The notes under the pieces: generated by a model
Database searches by the model: none
What the model was told of the DNA's origin: nothing
Seen by the model: only the letters and a program-made list of their open reading frames with translations
Shown here: piece by piece, positions 50,310-60,000 of the stretch
Numbering within the stretch: position 1 is the first letter of the stretch
Layout of the letters: every line of letters begins with the position of its first letter
Made by a program: the position numbers and the translations under genes
Assembly: GCF_001039355.2 (NCBI RefSeq)
Contig: NW_019774025.1
Span: 201,626 to 261,625, forward strand
Reading direction: 5' to 3'
Length of the DNA stretch: 60,000 nucleotides
DNA from: Lingula anatina
Lineage: Eukaryota; Brachiopoda; Lingulata; Lingulida; Lingulidae

Positions 50310-52816
50310 ATTGTTAGTGAAATTACCATAGCAACTGCAATATGTGGAGTTCTGGTAAAAGGTGCCTTATTAGAGGTTGATCCGGAGAAGCATTCACCTC
50401 CTATGAGTTACGCTCGATTGAATTACAATACTAACCATGCAGTGTCAAGTCTCAGTCTTCGATTAAAACTAAACGCGAGTGTTGTTTGGAAACACAGGCG
50501 GTGGATTAGGAGCGTCACCTGGCGTATTGGAAAAATCGGCTATCGGTGAACTTCTACTATAATCACTGCTGCGATAAGGGTTTCTTAAGCAGCGTTCGGT
50601 TGAGGTCGCGTGGTGACGAATTATTCCAGGGGGCGAAGTTGTATTTCTCTTCACTTTAGGGTCTGTCAGATGCCTTAATTAGCGCAAAGGATTTCACTTG
50701 ATTGCAGTTTCATTACGTAAACCATTACGTGAAAACACAGCATGTGGTAGCTGGCCATTTAATTGACCCATAGGCTTTTCTCGTTGAACAAAAGCCCCAC
50801 GAGAATCGAGTTTAATGACGTCACTGTAGTCTACCACGCGCTCCATGTGTGTTATTTTAAAAATCTTAAGTACCTCATTTTGATACGTTATATTATAGAC
50901 GCTTAGTTCTATTAGCTAAAGGACTTTTTTTATTAACATTGTGCAGTAAACATTTGCACCGGTATTAGCATGAGCTATCTTAAAAATCAAATACAAACAA
51001 AAGATGGTATGTCAACATGACATGTCGGCTCCTTGAGGGGTTTTGTCACCAAGGTCCTGGCCATGCAGAAAACGTCGTTTGCTTGAGAATTCAATCGATG
51101 CCTTTTCAATGCAGCTTTTTCGCTCCCTTTAACGTACGTTTTCAAAGCCGGTTATTAGTTCAAGTGTTTCTCTACCCTCTCAAAACATTCGTCAATATTG
51201 GTAAACAGCATTGTGTTTTAACACAGCATATCCAGGAAGCTAAACTCGAAACGGACTGGACCTGCTGGGCTGGTTAATTATTTTGAATCCTTGTTACACG
51301 GTATTTCTTGAATTACCAAATGACGTTCCATATTCATTCCATATATTCATTTGCTGACTTAAAATTACTTGACAAATGGTTGTATTTTTTATAACAGAGG
51401 CCTCGAAACCACGCTTAAAGTTTTAAAGTTTTAAACATATAGCCTATTTTTCTTTCTCGTGTCAACTACTTCAACAACGCCCAACCACTTTTTGTTTGGA
51501 GACCATGGTCACTTAGGCCACACTTTTTTATTTTTCTGGATGACATCCTGCGCGCGCACCGATTTTCGTCCGTTCTCCCAAAAAAAAAAAAGTTTGATAC
51601 GTGTTTCTGTGGTAAATTAGTGTTTCCAGCTGTGTACTGAAAACATACCTTTTCTTAAGCAGTTTTTTTTTTTTGGACTGTTTTTTTTTTTTTTTCGCCC
51701 GCTCGCACCGATTTTGGGGTCACCAGAGGATGTCATCCATAAAAATAAAAAAGTGTGGCCTTACCTCAATTAAAATTATAGTATAGGTATTGTGCGGGAT
51801 GGCAGTTTCACGTCTGTTTTTGAGAAAAGTTTATTGAATTATATTGATATCTGAAAAAGGGTTGCTGTTAAACTCAGAAATACATGTATGTTCTTTTAAA
51901 ATAATTTTTATTTATAAAATTGATTGAAGACTCTTATTTAGAATGCGTTAATAAGCCCATGGCGAAATTTATGAACAAGATGCTTCATCGATCTTTTTTC
52001 TAATGTATTATGGATGAAAAGTTAATGAAGATCAGTGAAAACACTTTTCGTCGTCACCTAAATATATATTTACCCAAAGGATAAGAAAATGGCAAATAAA
52101 GAGAACGTGAAATTCAAAAGAATTCTACCTGAGTTAATACATAAGAAGGCTCTCCTACTAATATACGATTACAGTGCTAAATAAGCAATGAGTATAAAAA
52201 TAATTTCTTGAACATTTTGTTCGCGTTTTAAGTGTTGATCAAATGGTACTTCAAGGACAATTCTACCGGAACAAAATAGGGTTACCCACAACAGAGGTAA
52301 TGCAGGATGATCAAAACAAAAACGCATCGGATTTCTTTTTCTTAAACTGCTGCCAACCCAGTGGAAAGGATGGAGACACTTGTAGTCATAAATTTTCGGT
52401 TGTAAACAGGAAAAAATATACCCGTATGTACTGCTAGCCAATATAGGTTTACAGTAACTTGCAGAAGCATTTTGATATCATTGCCCAGAATGTTTCAATG
52501 CGTAGAGTTGATGCCCCGAGCACTAACGGTGGCTTTCTTTAACCTGCATGCAACGCAGCTTCACTTGATCTCACTGTTCACCGTGTAACACTGTTAGGTA
52601 CGGATATGGGTGGCTATCACGGTGAGTTTCCAGTTGCCTCAGAAATTAAGGGTAAGATATGGCAACTGGCGCACAAAGCGCAATCTCATGGTTAGGCAAG
52701 ACGGGAAAGCAGAAGTACACAATTGATTGAGGATCTTAATAAATCATATACAAAAGCATTATATAGTAATACTCAGGGTATCTAGATTTTATAAAGAAAC
52801 AAGGGATTCGATGTAG
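50310..52816. other. Intergenic region between the two LRRC74 copies
   Basis: Holds the presumed promoter of the downstream copy, one complete MITE (listed separately) and the 3' flank of the upstream copy. Frames at 50469-50654 (minus) and 51017-51277 (plus) have no recognisable content. Confidence 0.55.
51516..51760. mobile_element. PIF/Harbinger-like MITE copy D, complete, 245 bp
   Basis: Both ends are present: GGCCACACTTTTTTATTTTT at the left and AAAAATAAAAAAGTGTGGCC at the right. They are flanked by TTA on each side (51513-51515 and 51761-51763), the 3-bp TWA target duplication typical of PIF/Harbinger. The inner halves of the two terminal repeats differ: GCGCGCGCACCG then CGTTCTCC at the left, and GCCCGCTCGCACCG with GGGGTCACC at the right. 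The centre contains poly-A, TTTCTGTGGTAAATTAGTG, CTTAAGCAG and two poly-T blocks. There is no coding capacity. Copies A, B and C in this window are fragments of the same family. Confidence 0.85.
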
Positions 52817-55667
52817 TTATTTTCGTTTCTTGGATGATTTTTTCGACTTCTTGGTCTTTTCTTTTCGTGCGTTCTGAATCTTTCTCTTCTCTTCAATGTG
52901 ATCCCTCTCTGACGCACATATTTCCCTGGATAATAGAGAGCTTTAAGTCACTAAAATTGTAAGAACCCTTATACATTTAGATTTTCTAACTTTTAGAGTT
53001 TCGTTACTGCTGTTAGGTCATTGCTGACCAAATATGTAATGGTAATCACAAATCGATATACGGCAATATCAATAGCAACATCAGACAAAAGAAATATTAT
53101 GATTTATTGATCAAAATGGCATCTTTTTTCTAAATGTTATTTTTCAGATACATCTATGTTTTACATGAAAAGTTAAGCGAAAGAAACAGATTATCAGTTC
53201 AAGACTTGGAGAGACTATGCAAATTTTAAGAGAAATGTGTAGCACCATATAGCGACCAGATTGAAAACATCATAACTCGCCAGTCAAGCGTAGAAGAGCT
53301 CTGAAAAGACGTAACGAAACGAAACGTGACATATTATAACCAGCAAAGAAAAAAAGTTGAATAAAATTAAAAACTAAAGCTTGATTCAGAGGTGTAATAA
53401 TTACAATAAAGCAACAAAGGTAATTGCAAAGTTGCAATTAATATTGATAGAGTTTACTGCAAGATCGAAACTACAGCTTCTTTTAGTCTACGAAAGTCTA
53501 GGAGTGAATATGTTAGTCTTACATATTTTTACAAAGAATAAGCAAAGAAATAGGCGTCTTAAATTAAAAAGAAAAAGGACAGAAAATATATAAATTCAAC
53601 AGCAACTTACGAATAGTCGATTCTGCCGTCTGGGCATTTGTCTAATCTTTCCACTAGATCAAGTATTTGTTGGTCGTCTAAATTGATCCCAGCAACCTGA
53701 AATGAAGAGGAAAGCATTGTGGTAGAGAGGCATAGCCCAATCCGAAAATCGATGTGAAGATAAGTAATCAATATTACATATAATTTAAAACTAATATCTG
53801 ATAAGATTTATCAGAAAAAAATATTGAAGTATTTAACCATACCTTTATTCCTTTCTTGAATTCCTCTTTCGTAACTGATAAGATTTATCAGAAAAAAATA
53901 TTGAAGTATTTAACCATACCTTTATTCCTTTCTTGAATTCCTCTTTCGTAACTTTATAGTCTCCGTTCTTATCAAAGTTTCTGAATAAGTCAACCATGCG
54001 GATGTCTTTTTTCTCGCAGTGTTGTCGTAACAAAAAGACGGGATCCTTGGTCAAGTCATCGGCACCTAAAATATAGAAAGTGGCTCTAAGACCCCATTCC
54101 CAAAGACACCACCGGCCTACATAGATCGATCCAACTCTGTGGGGACTCTCGCTGAGTTTAATCAGTTTTTCTGTATTGTATTTAACGCCAGGCGGAGGTG
54201 TGTCATTCAGGTAAGCTGACTGCACTCAGCGAGAGTCCTGTAGAATGGGAATGAGGTCTAAGACGTACCAGAGAGTCTAAACTTACCGTGACAACGGGAC
54301 TCAAGTAAAGGTTTGCTCCATTTACTCTGTATAGAAAGTAAAACTTAAGTGAAACCCAAAATATGCCGAATATGTACCGCTGTGCAATAGGCTTTAATTC
54401 GAAAGAACTTAAGAGATAGCAACCACAAAAATATCTGTGGATTAATTCCGCCAGGTTTATATGTTGTTGCACATCATTCGTTAGTCTGCTATCATTCCCA
54501 ACCACACTCTCCTTTATATTTTGCGAAATGTCACTTGATTTTACGCTAAGTAATGAGAATTTGGGTTATCTTGGATGATTTCCATTAACGTATTGTCTTA
54601 GTTGCACTGCGGGACTGTTTTCGATAAAAGTAAAAAAAATCCAATCATTCAAATACCTGCTTTTTTGGCATATTTTCCTGTGATGACATAATTCCCAATT
54701 ACCCCTGCATGGATGACGGTCAAGCCTCGGTTTTCAATCATTTCTTTCTCCAAAGCGTCGAATTCTTTATCGACAAAAACTCCCTAAATCATAACATGAA
54801 AACTATAACGTCAATGGGGGAAATTTGTCGCTTTTACACGGATTAAATATATTCTTAAATGGCATTTCTTGAGAATTAATTAATCAAATTTTCGCCTAAG
54901 AATAAAATCGACCAACAATAACACACTTGCACATATATAGAAAATACAGCAACGTGAAACAATTTTTCAGAAAAAAGTATTTACCGATAAATCCAGCAGT
55001 GTCAGGACACTCCTTTCGTTGTTGATGGCCTTGAGTAGAGCAAAAGCACCAGCTGTTCCAATAGGATTGTTACCAACCTTAAATATAAAAAGAAAATATA
55101 ACAGAACAGTACAGTATAAATGCACGGCGCATATAACACCAATACATGCATCTCGCCCAACAGGAGACTATATTTTCTTCTACAGTATTAATGCACGGCG
55201 CAAAACACCAATACATCCATCTCGCCCAACAGGAGACTACGTGTACTTTCTTCGCCGCATATATATTCCGTTGGACGAAGAAAAAGTATCAACCCAGTAA
55301 ACTGACTTTATATATAACAGTCCATTTATAACTTATTCCAGCAAGTCTAAAGCGCTACTAAAAAGATCATACCCTGAGGATTTTTAAAGATTCATTGGCG
55401 TCCAGTCCTTTCCCAAGCATAAACGCGCCTTCCGCTGTGATACGGTTGTCACTGAGGTTTAGCTCAGTTAGCGTGCTGTTGAATTTGAGAGCTGACGCCA
55501 TGGCAACGGCGCCTTCATTACCAAAGCCATTCCAGGACAGATCCAGGGTTTTTAGTCGCATATTGTTCTGGAAAAGATAGTGAAAATACATTGCGAGTAC
55601 TAACAGTCTTTGGGTTTGGGCGTGCGTTTTCGAGCGAGAGTCAGTGACTGGATCCTTGTGCGTCAAT

Positions 55668-55702
<35 letters not shown>

Positions 55703-58700
55703 TTCTACTCTTTCAAATCAGTATAAAGCTAAAAAAAACATGGGTCAATGCTAATTGATAATTATTCACAACATCTCGTTGATAGATCAACAACGCTTAT
55801 TTCCTCCTATTCATGATGTGCGTGTGCATGCACGCGCGTTTGGCGTTTATGGTATGACATATGTGTGCGTGAAGCTCCCGTGCCGCCTTACCTGTACACC
55901 TTCACATATGCTCTCTGCTCCTCGGCGCCGTAAATGGTTCCAGCTGAGGTCTAAGCTTTCCAACGCTTCATTTTCACTTATGACAGGGCCTATCAATTCT
56001 CCCGCTTCTTCGCACAGTTCATTGTGACTGAGGTCTAAATATCGTATTAGATCGTTTTCCTGTGGAACGAATATAAAAGAAGAAAATTTAACTTTTGTAG
56101 ATACAATGCAGAAGGGTAATACCTGTGCAAAATGTTTGTTTTTTTTTTTTTTCTCGCTGGACAACACAGATATGTGCACATACTTAGCCAGAGAAACATT
56201 TGTGAATACCTAGTGAAAAAATCACTTTGAAGCCGGGGTAAAGGGTAGCCAGACCCCATGGCATCAATGACAGAAAACATTCATACAGTATTTACAAATC
56301 TAGTTTGCGTATGGTGCGAATATTCCCATATCTAGATATGCACACGTTACTTATAATTACGCCATTAATAATGCGACTCTTCTTACCATCAAAATATTCG
56401 CTAAAACATCTGCGTCTTTGTCTTTTAGATCATTTCCTGGAAAATTAAAAACGCTATTCAGAGACGTTTTAGGCACATCAATATAAACGCGACCAGGCTT
56501 TTGAGTCCAGCTGTTAAAAGTTGGACCAAATGCTTACCATCGATCTTATACATTATCCATACCACTTTATTAGAATGCAAATGCTGAAAATAGTTTTATG
56601 TCGACTTTTCATCAGAATAGCCGGCTGACATGAAAAGAAATGCTTTATACATGTACCTGTGGTGTCTGTCTGCGTGCGTGTTTGTTCATTTCTTTTCTTG
56701 CTACATCTAGGGTATCTACTTCAGTGTTATTCCTCAGAGTTTATTGATTCTTCCTCTTCAAAGAATCTAGACGTTAACAATAATAAATCTAATGGAAAAT
56801 ATAACTCTTACCGGCAAGGTTCAGCTTTCTGATATTGACGTTCGTTTTGAGCATACTAGCTATTGCACCGAGACCTTCACTGCCTATGTGGTTGAACCCA
56901 AGTCCCTGAAAATAAATCATCAAAATGATACAATTTGGTTATCAATTATGTAAAATTTCAAAAAACTGATTATTAAAACATATTTCGCATTGTGAAATTT
57001 GTTTCAGTATTTTAAAGATTCGTTTCATACACCAGATGTGAATATTCCACACAACAAAAGGAGTTTACTGCTGCCTTTCTTTCTTAAAGATAAAATTTAA
57101 TGAATTTTACCATTAAGGGAAATATTACAAATAAGAATCTGAAAATAACGTTTAACGAGAGAAGAGACATCAAACGAAAAGAAAAAGTTTATTGTCAGGA
57201 GTGGGATTCGAACCCACGCCCACATTCGTGGACCAGAACACTCACACCTGCGCGGCAACAGGTAAGGAACACCTTGAGTCTGGCGCCTTAGACCGCTCGG
57301 CCATCCTGACATCTGCTTGCGTATACGTGATTTATTTTTTACCAAATTAACCCAATAAAGTGACATTTTTTGCCAATCACTTGTGATAAATGAATATATT
57401 AAAAGAAGTGTTCTGCGCAAGAAAAAATAAGCTTATTTGTTCCCATATATCACACACTTATCATAACGTAACAGCTTATCTTTACAATTAAGGTACACTA
57501 CGCACTATCATTGTTAGCAGGAATTTGCACTGAATGCACTTACCAATTCGCTGATGTAACAATTTTCTTTCAGCATGTCTGCCAAACATTTAGCACCGGG
57601 CGGACCAAGAGAATTATCCTCCAGATCCAAAACAACGATGGAAGTATTAGTCTAAAAAAATTGATAAAGTGATTAGTGTAGATACATGCATATACGCCTC
57701 TTATATCATATGGGCCTTTTAAAGAGTACATAGAATACAAACAATAATTTTGTTACCGACAACAAGTGAACACTGTTTTCAGAGAGTAACATGCATACAA
57801 ATTGTTGGCAGTTGAAGTACATTCGCCCGAGTTGAAAATAGTGTTCAGTTTAACAGGCCCGTANACAACGATGTCATGAGAATTTGGTTGGCTATCTAAA
57901 TTTAAATAACATTCTTGTTATGGCCCCCCTGCAGTGCACCACTAGCAAAGAATGACTGATAAACACCTGCTTTTCTGCATTCTACTTGAAGTCGGGAGAA
58001 GGCGTGTTAATCTGTTAAACTAATTGCATTCAGCGAGAGTCCCCGAGGAGTTGGATAGATCCACGTAAACCGACGGCGCTTATGGGAATGGGGCCTCAGA
58101 TAAGTTATAAATTTAATCAGAAAAGTTCCACTAGTATATAACCTACCACTAGAGGCACTGCCATCGCCTTGGCCCCTGCCTCCCCGAGACCGTGGTGCTT
58201 CATAACCATGTCCGGCTCGTGCATGTGCCTCATGAAGTATGACACTGGAACCACGCCCAGCTCCTTACACGTTTCTAGGTAGACATACCGGCCGGATACA
58301 TCATACATGCTCTTTTCATCTGAAAAAAGGGAACAAGGGTACGGGCACCTTTTATGGTAAGTTATCTAATCGGATCAGTAAATCATACTTTATTACTTGG
58401 CTTTATAAAAGGGTAAGTTACGAGTGGCAAATTTGAACGAGTGTAACAAAGAAAATGTAGTACAAGACAGTATAATTATTTTACAGAGAGAAGTAAAACA
58501 TTTAGTGGAACAGCAGACTGAAAACTACTAAGCAGTGCGTCTACAAGGCAATGTAAAGCTCATTTATCCGATTTATCAAGAATATTTAGAAAACATTTCA
58601 ATGTCCAGGGTAATAGCAAACAAATGAATGGCCGATTCTCGCAAAAATCTTCAGTTTTTTTAATTCCACTGAAACTTACTTATGCGCTCTATTACAGTTT

Positions 58701-58896
58701 TTTTTAATGTTACAAAATTTGAAATTCTTTTGACACATTATTATAGTAAAAACTGCACTTTACCTTCCATCTCCAGATCAGTGTCCCATCCGCTGTCATC
58801 GTCCTGGGCGCCGTCTGTGCTAGGGTCCTTGCTCAACTCCTCTTCTTCTACATGTATTTCAATATGCTCACCGTCTTCCCTAGAACAGCAATTCAT
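52817..58896 (-). CDS. LRRC74A: LRRC74A-like leucine-rich-repeat EF-hand protein, upstream tandem copy, 493 residues
   Basis: Exons: 58896-58764, 58319-58147, 57651-57544, 56905-56812, 56436-56387, 56059-55892, 55567-55373, 55077-54985, 54783-54657, 54065-53920, 53696-53611 and 52925-52817. The start ATG at 58896 follows an in-frame TAA by one codon; a CTAG two codons in could instead be an acceptor from an unseen exon. The N-terminus is acidic and ends in DDDSGWDTDLEMEG. Next are YLETCKELGVVPVSYFMRHM and about eight RI-type LRRs (LEDNSLGPPGAKCLADMLKE, LDLSWNHLRRRGAESICEGV, LDLSWNGFGNEGAVAMASAL). Two EF hands follow: DKNGDYKVTKEE at about 412-423 and DKCPDGRIDYSE at about 448-459, both with acidic position 12. 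The end is a Lys-rich tail finishing KKSSKKRK. Length is close to the 488 residues of human LRRC74A. Ca2+ binding and protein scaffolding are inferred from domains; no enzyme motif is seen. Confidence 0.9.
53800..53953 (-). repeat. 77-bp tandem duplication spanning an exon end and its splice donor
   Basis: GATAAGATTTATCAGAAAAA through CTTTCGTAACT occurs at 53800-53876 and again, apparently identically, at 53877-53953. The second unit holds the last 34 coding bases of the exon 54065-53920 and its GTATGG donor. The first therefore places a spare copy of that exon end and donor in the following intron. Reading through to the spare donor would meet TAA first. Confidence 0.9.
54084..54262. mobile_element. 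Long-TIR MITE (second family), internally deleted copy
   Basis: Left arm CTCTAAGACCCCATTCCC ... GGCCTACATAGATCGATCC ... GGGGACTCTCGCTGAG, right arm CTCAGCGAGAGTCC ... GGGAATGAGGTCTAAG. The arms are inverted repeats of each other with a deletion in the right one. The left end lies only about 17 bases from the splice acceptor of the LRRC74 exon starting at 54065. Confidence 0.65.
55669..55702. repeat. (GT)n(GA)n microsatellite
   Basis: A short GT run passes into about twelve GA units, in an intron of the upstream LRRC74 copy. Confidence 0.9.
57193..57310 (-). tRNA. tRNA-Leu(CAA) gene with a 34-nt intron
   Basis: The gene reads GTCAGGATGGCCGAGCGGTC at its 5' end and GTTCGAATCCCACTCCTGAC-A at its 3' end, forming a perfect 7-bp acceptor stem (GTCAGGA/TCCTGAC). 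The A box (TGGCCGAGCGG) and B box (GGTTCGAATCC) are intact. The anticodon arm is CCAGA-CTCAAG, then an intron from GTGTTCCTTACC to GTGAGTG, then TTCTGG; the anticodon is CAA. Removing 34 nt leaves 84 nt, right for a class II leucine tRNA with a long variable arm. The intron can form its own stem (ACCTG with CAGGT). TTTTT about 10 bases past the 3' end serves as the RNA polymerase III terminator. It lies in the sense orientation in the LRRC74 intron between 57544 and 56905. Confidence 0.95.
57864..57864. other. Single ambiguous base in an intron
   Basis: One N in an intron of the upstream LRRC74 copy, in ordinary sequence. Unlike the other breaks it is not in a MITE or homopolymer. Confidence 0.95.
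57964..58098. mobile_element. Long-TIR MITE (second family), one-arm copy
   Basis: GGCGTGTTAATCTGTTAAAC, GCATTCAGCGAGAGTCCC, GAGTTGGATAGATCC and GGGAATGGGGCCTCAG follow the right arm of the copy at 59239-59493. CTTTTCTGCATTCTAC matches part of its loop in reverse complement. The left arm is missing. The end lies about 50 bases from the donor of the exon ending at 58147. Confidence 0.6.
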
Positions 58897-60000
58897 GGCT
58901 TAAACATGTATTCGCAACGTAGTCTTCAGAATAGCAACTATTTTGAAACACTGCTCAGCATAAAGGACTTGTATTGCCTTTTTATTAGGTGAACTACGGG
59001 ACACATTGTGCATAAGTTGATTTTGACACAATGTTTTCATAGCTTTAGGTGACTTACTCGTAAATGTGGCAAATTTTTTTGTTTTTTAAATTCGCCCAGC
59101 TGCACGTTTAATTTCCGAGAAATGACGACGAATCTCCTTCTACGCACTCCGTCACCGCCAATAAGGAAACATGCGTGCAGGTTTGAAAGGAGAATTTCTA
59201 TTAAACTGAAACTCAGGGTGCCCATCATAATGCTTTACCAAGGGCTCATTCCCAATGAAACTATCGGCCTACGTAGATCGATCCAACTCCGCGGGACTCT
59301 CGCTGGATGCAATCAGATTAGCAGATTAACACGCCTCTTCCTGGTGTTGAGTAGAATACAGAAAACTGGTGATTATACGAATACGTTGGAAACAAGAGGA
59401 GGTGCTGTAATCTGTTGAACTGATTGCATTCAATGAGAGTTCCCGCGGAATTGGATCGATTTATGGAGACCGATTGTTTCATTTGGACCCAAGAACCTAA
59501 GACCCAAGAACAACTAGATCATCTGAATTAAATTCAGGCCCTTCTGTAGAAACAGGAAACGAGGGTCCATTTCTCACACTGACTTTCACTGTTCTTAATC
59601 ATTTTTACAGAAACGAAAATGACGATCATATTATTTTTACCATTCAGTTTATAAATTGAAATATTTCTAGAATTATTTTTTTTACCCTTGAGTAAGAGTG
59701 AGAAAAAAACAGATCATTGGACCTATTACACTGTTATTTGTACATTTTTCTGATCCATTTTCAAATTCGAATTCTAAACAAGACAAAATGATCTGAAAAA
59801 ATTAGATGGGTTTATGTGACATAAATAAACATCGATGTTTGCTTGCAGCCATATCCCGTGATCTATTAGTCAATTATGTTTTGTTTTATATTTGCTTACA
59901 AGAGGGGAGTGGTGCCGAACTGAATATATCAGTGGGTTATACAAATAATGACTTCAATGAGACATTTGATTAAATGCGTTTAAAATAATATATTCCTACT
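58897..60000. other. 5' flank of the upstream LRRC74 copy
   Basis: Should contain the 5' UTR and promoter. A strong GTAAGT on the minus strand after CATTTACGA (near 59056) could be the donor of an untranslated exon. A MITE occupies 59239-59493. The last 500 bases show nothing recognisable. Confidence 0.45.
59239..59493. mobile_element. Long-TIR MITE (second family), most complete copy
   Basis: The left arm runs CTCATTCCCAATGAAAC, CGGCCTACGTAGATCGATCC, GCGGGACTCTCGCTGG, GCAATCAG. The right arm is its inverted counterpart (CTGATTGCATTCAATGAGAG, CCCGCGGAATTGGATCGAT, CCGATTGTTTCATTTGG). Arms are about 95 bases with scattered differences, around a loop of about 60 bases. No clear target duplication could be picked by eye. 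It lies about 340 bases upstream of the LRRC74 start codon. Confidence 0.7.

Noticed and set aside
50217-50549. Plus-strand frame of 110 codons
   Set aside because: It overlaps, antisense, the first coding exon (MEDTERDDIGNG) of the downstream LRRC74 copy, which is supported by phase and a strong donor.

Overview
The window looks like nuclear DNA from an animal, most likely a marine invertebrate and possibly a non-vertebrate deuterostome. It is AT-rich, with GT-AG introns, microsatellites, several MITE families, and gene families typical of animals: a group III metabotropic glutamate receptor, DRG1, a membrane 3-beta-HSD, and LRRC74-type leucine-rich-repeat proteins. The species cannot be fixed from sequence alone. 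Exon boundaries below come from reading splice sites and codon phase by eye, and in every assembled gene the phases agree across all junctions used.

Layout. Positions 1-12737 are a gene-poor stretch with a MITE, a 49-bp satellite interrupted by a SINE-like repeat, and microsatellites. Much of it is probably first intron of the glutamate-receptor gene, whose first coding exon is at 12738-13262 (minus). From 14.9 to 20.0 kb, copies of a PIF/Harbinger-like MITE coincide with all three assembly breaks there. Between them lie a frameshifted ZNF862/hAT-like gene (16571-17685, minus) and the first two coding exons of DRG1 (18579-19470, minus). DRG1 is divergent from an unrecognised plus-strand gene (about 19583-22189) in which every intron is phase 0. 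A 599-codon single-exon gene follows on minus (23640-25439); its last codons and stop are duplicated just downstream. A complete three-exon 3-beta-HSD gene occupies 30588-32582 (minus).

From 42 to 59 kb there are two tandem LRRC74A-like genes, both on minus. The upstream one (52817-58896, 12 exons, 493 codons) has two EF hands with usable loops. The downstream one (42118-50309, 11 exons, 569 codons) has an extra acidic N-terminus and weakened EF loops. Each of the blocks that differ in intron placement has exactly the same coding length in both genes, so introns were gained or lost after or around duplication. An intron-containing tRNA-Leu(CAA) gene sits inside an intron of the upstream copy, and MITEs have landed close to its splice sites and upstream of its start.

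I see no defence system, gene cluster for a natural product, or CRISPR array. The most original material is the unrecognised phase-0 gene, the single-exon Ser/Arg-rich gene with its duplicated end, the discordant intron structure of the LRRC74 pair, and a 77-bp duplication that copies a splice donor.
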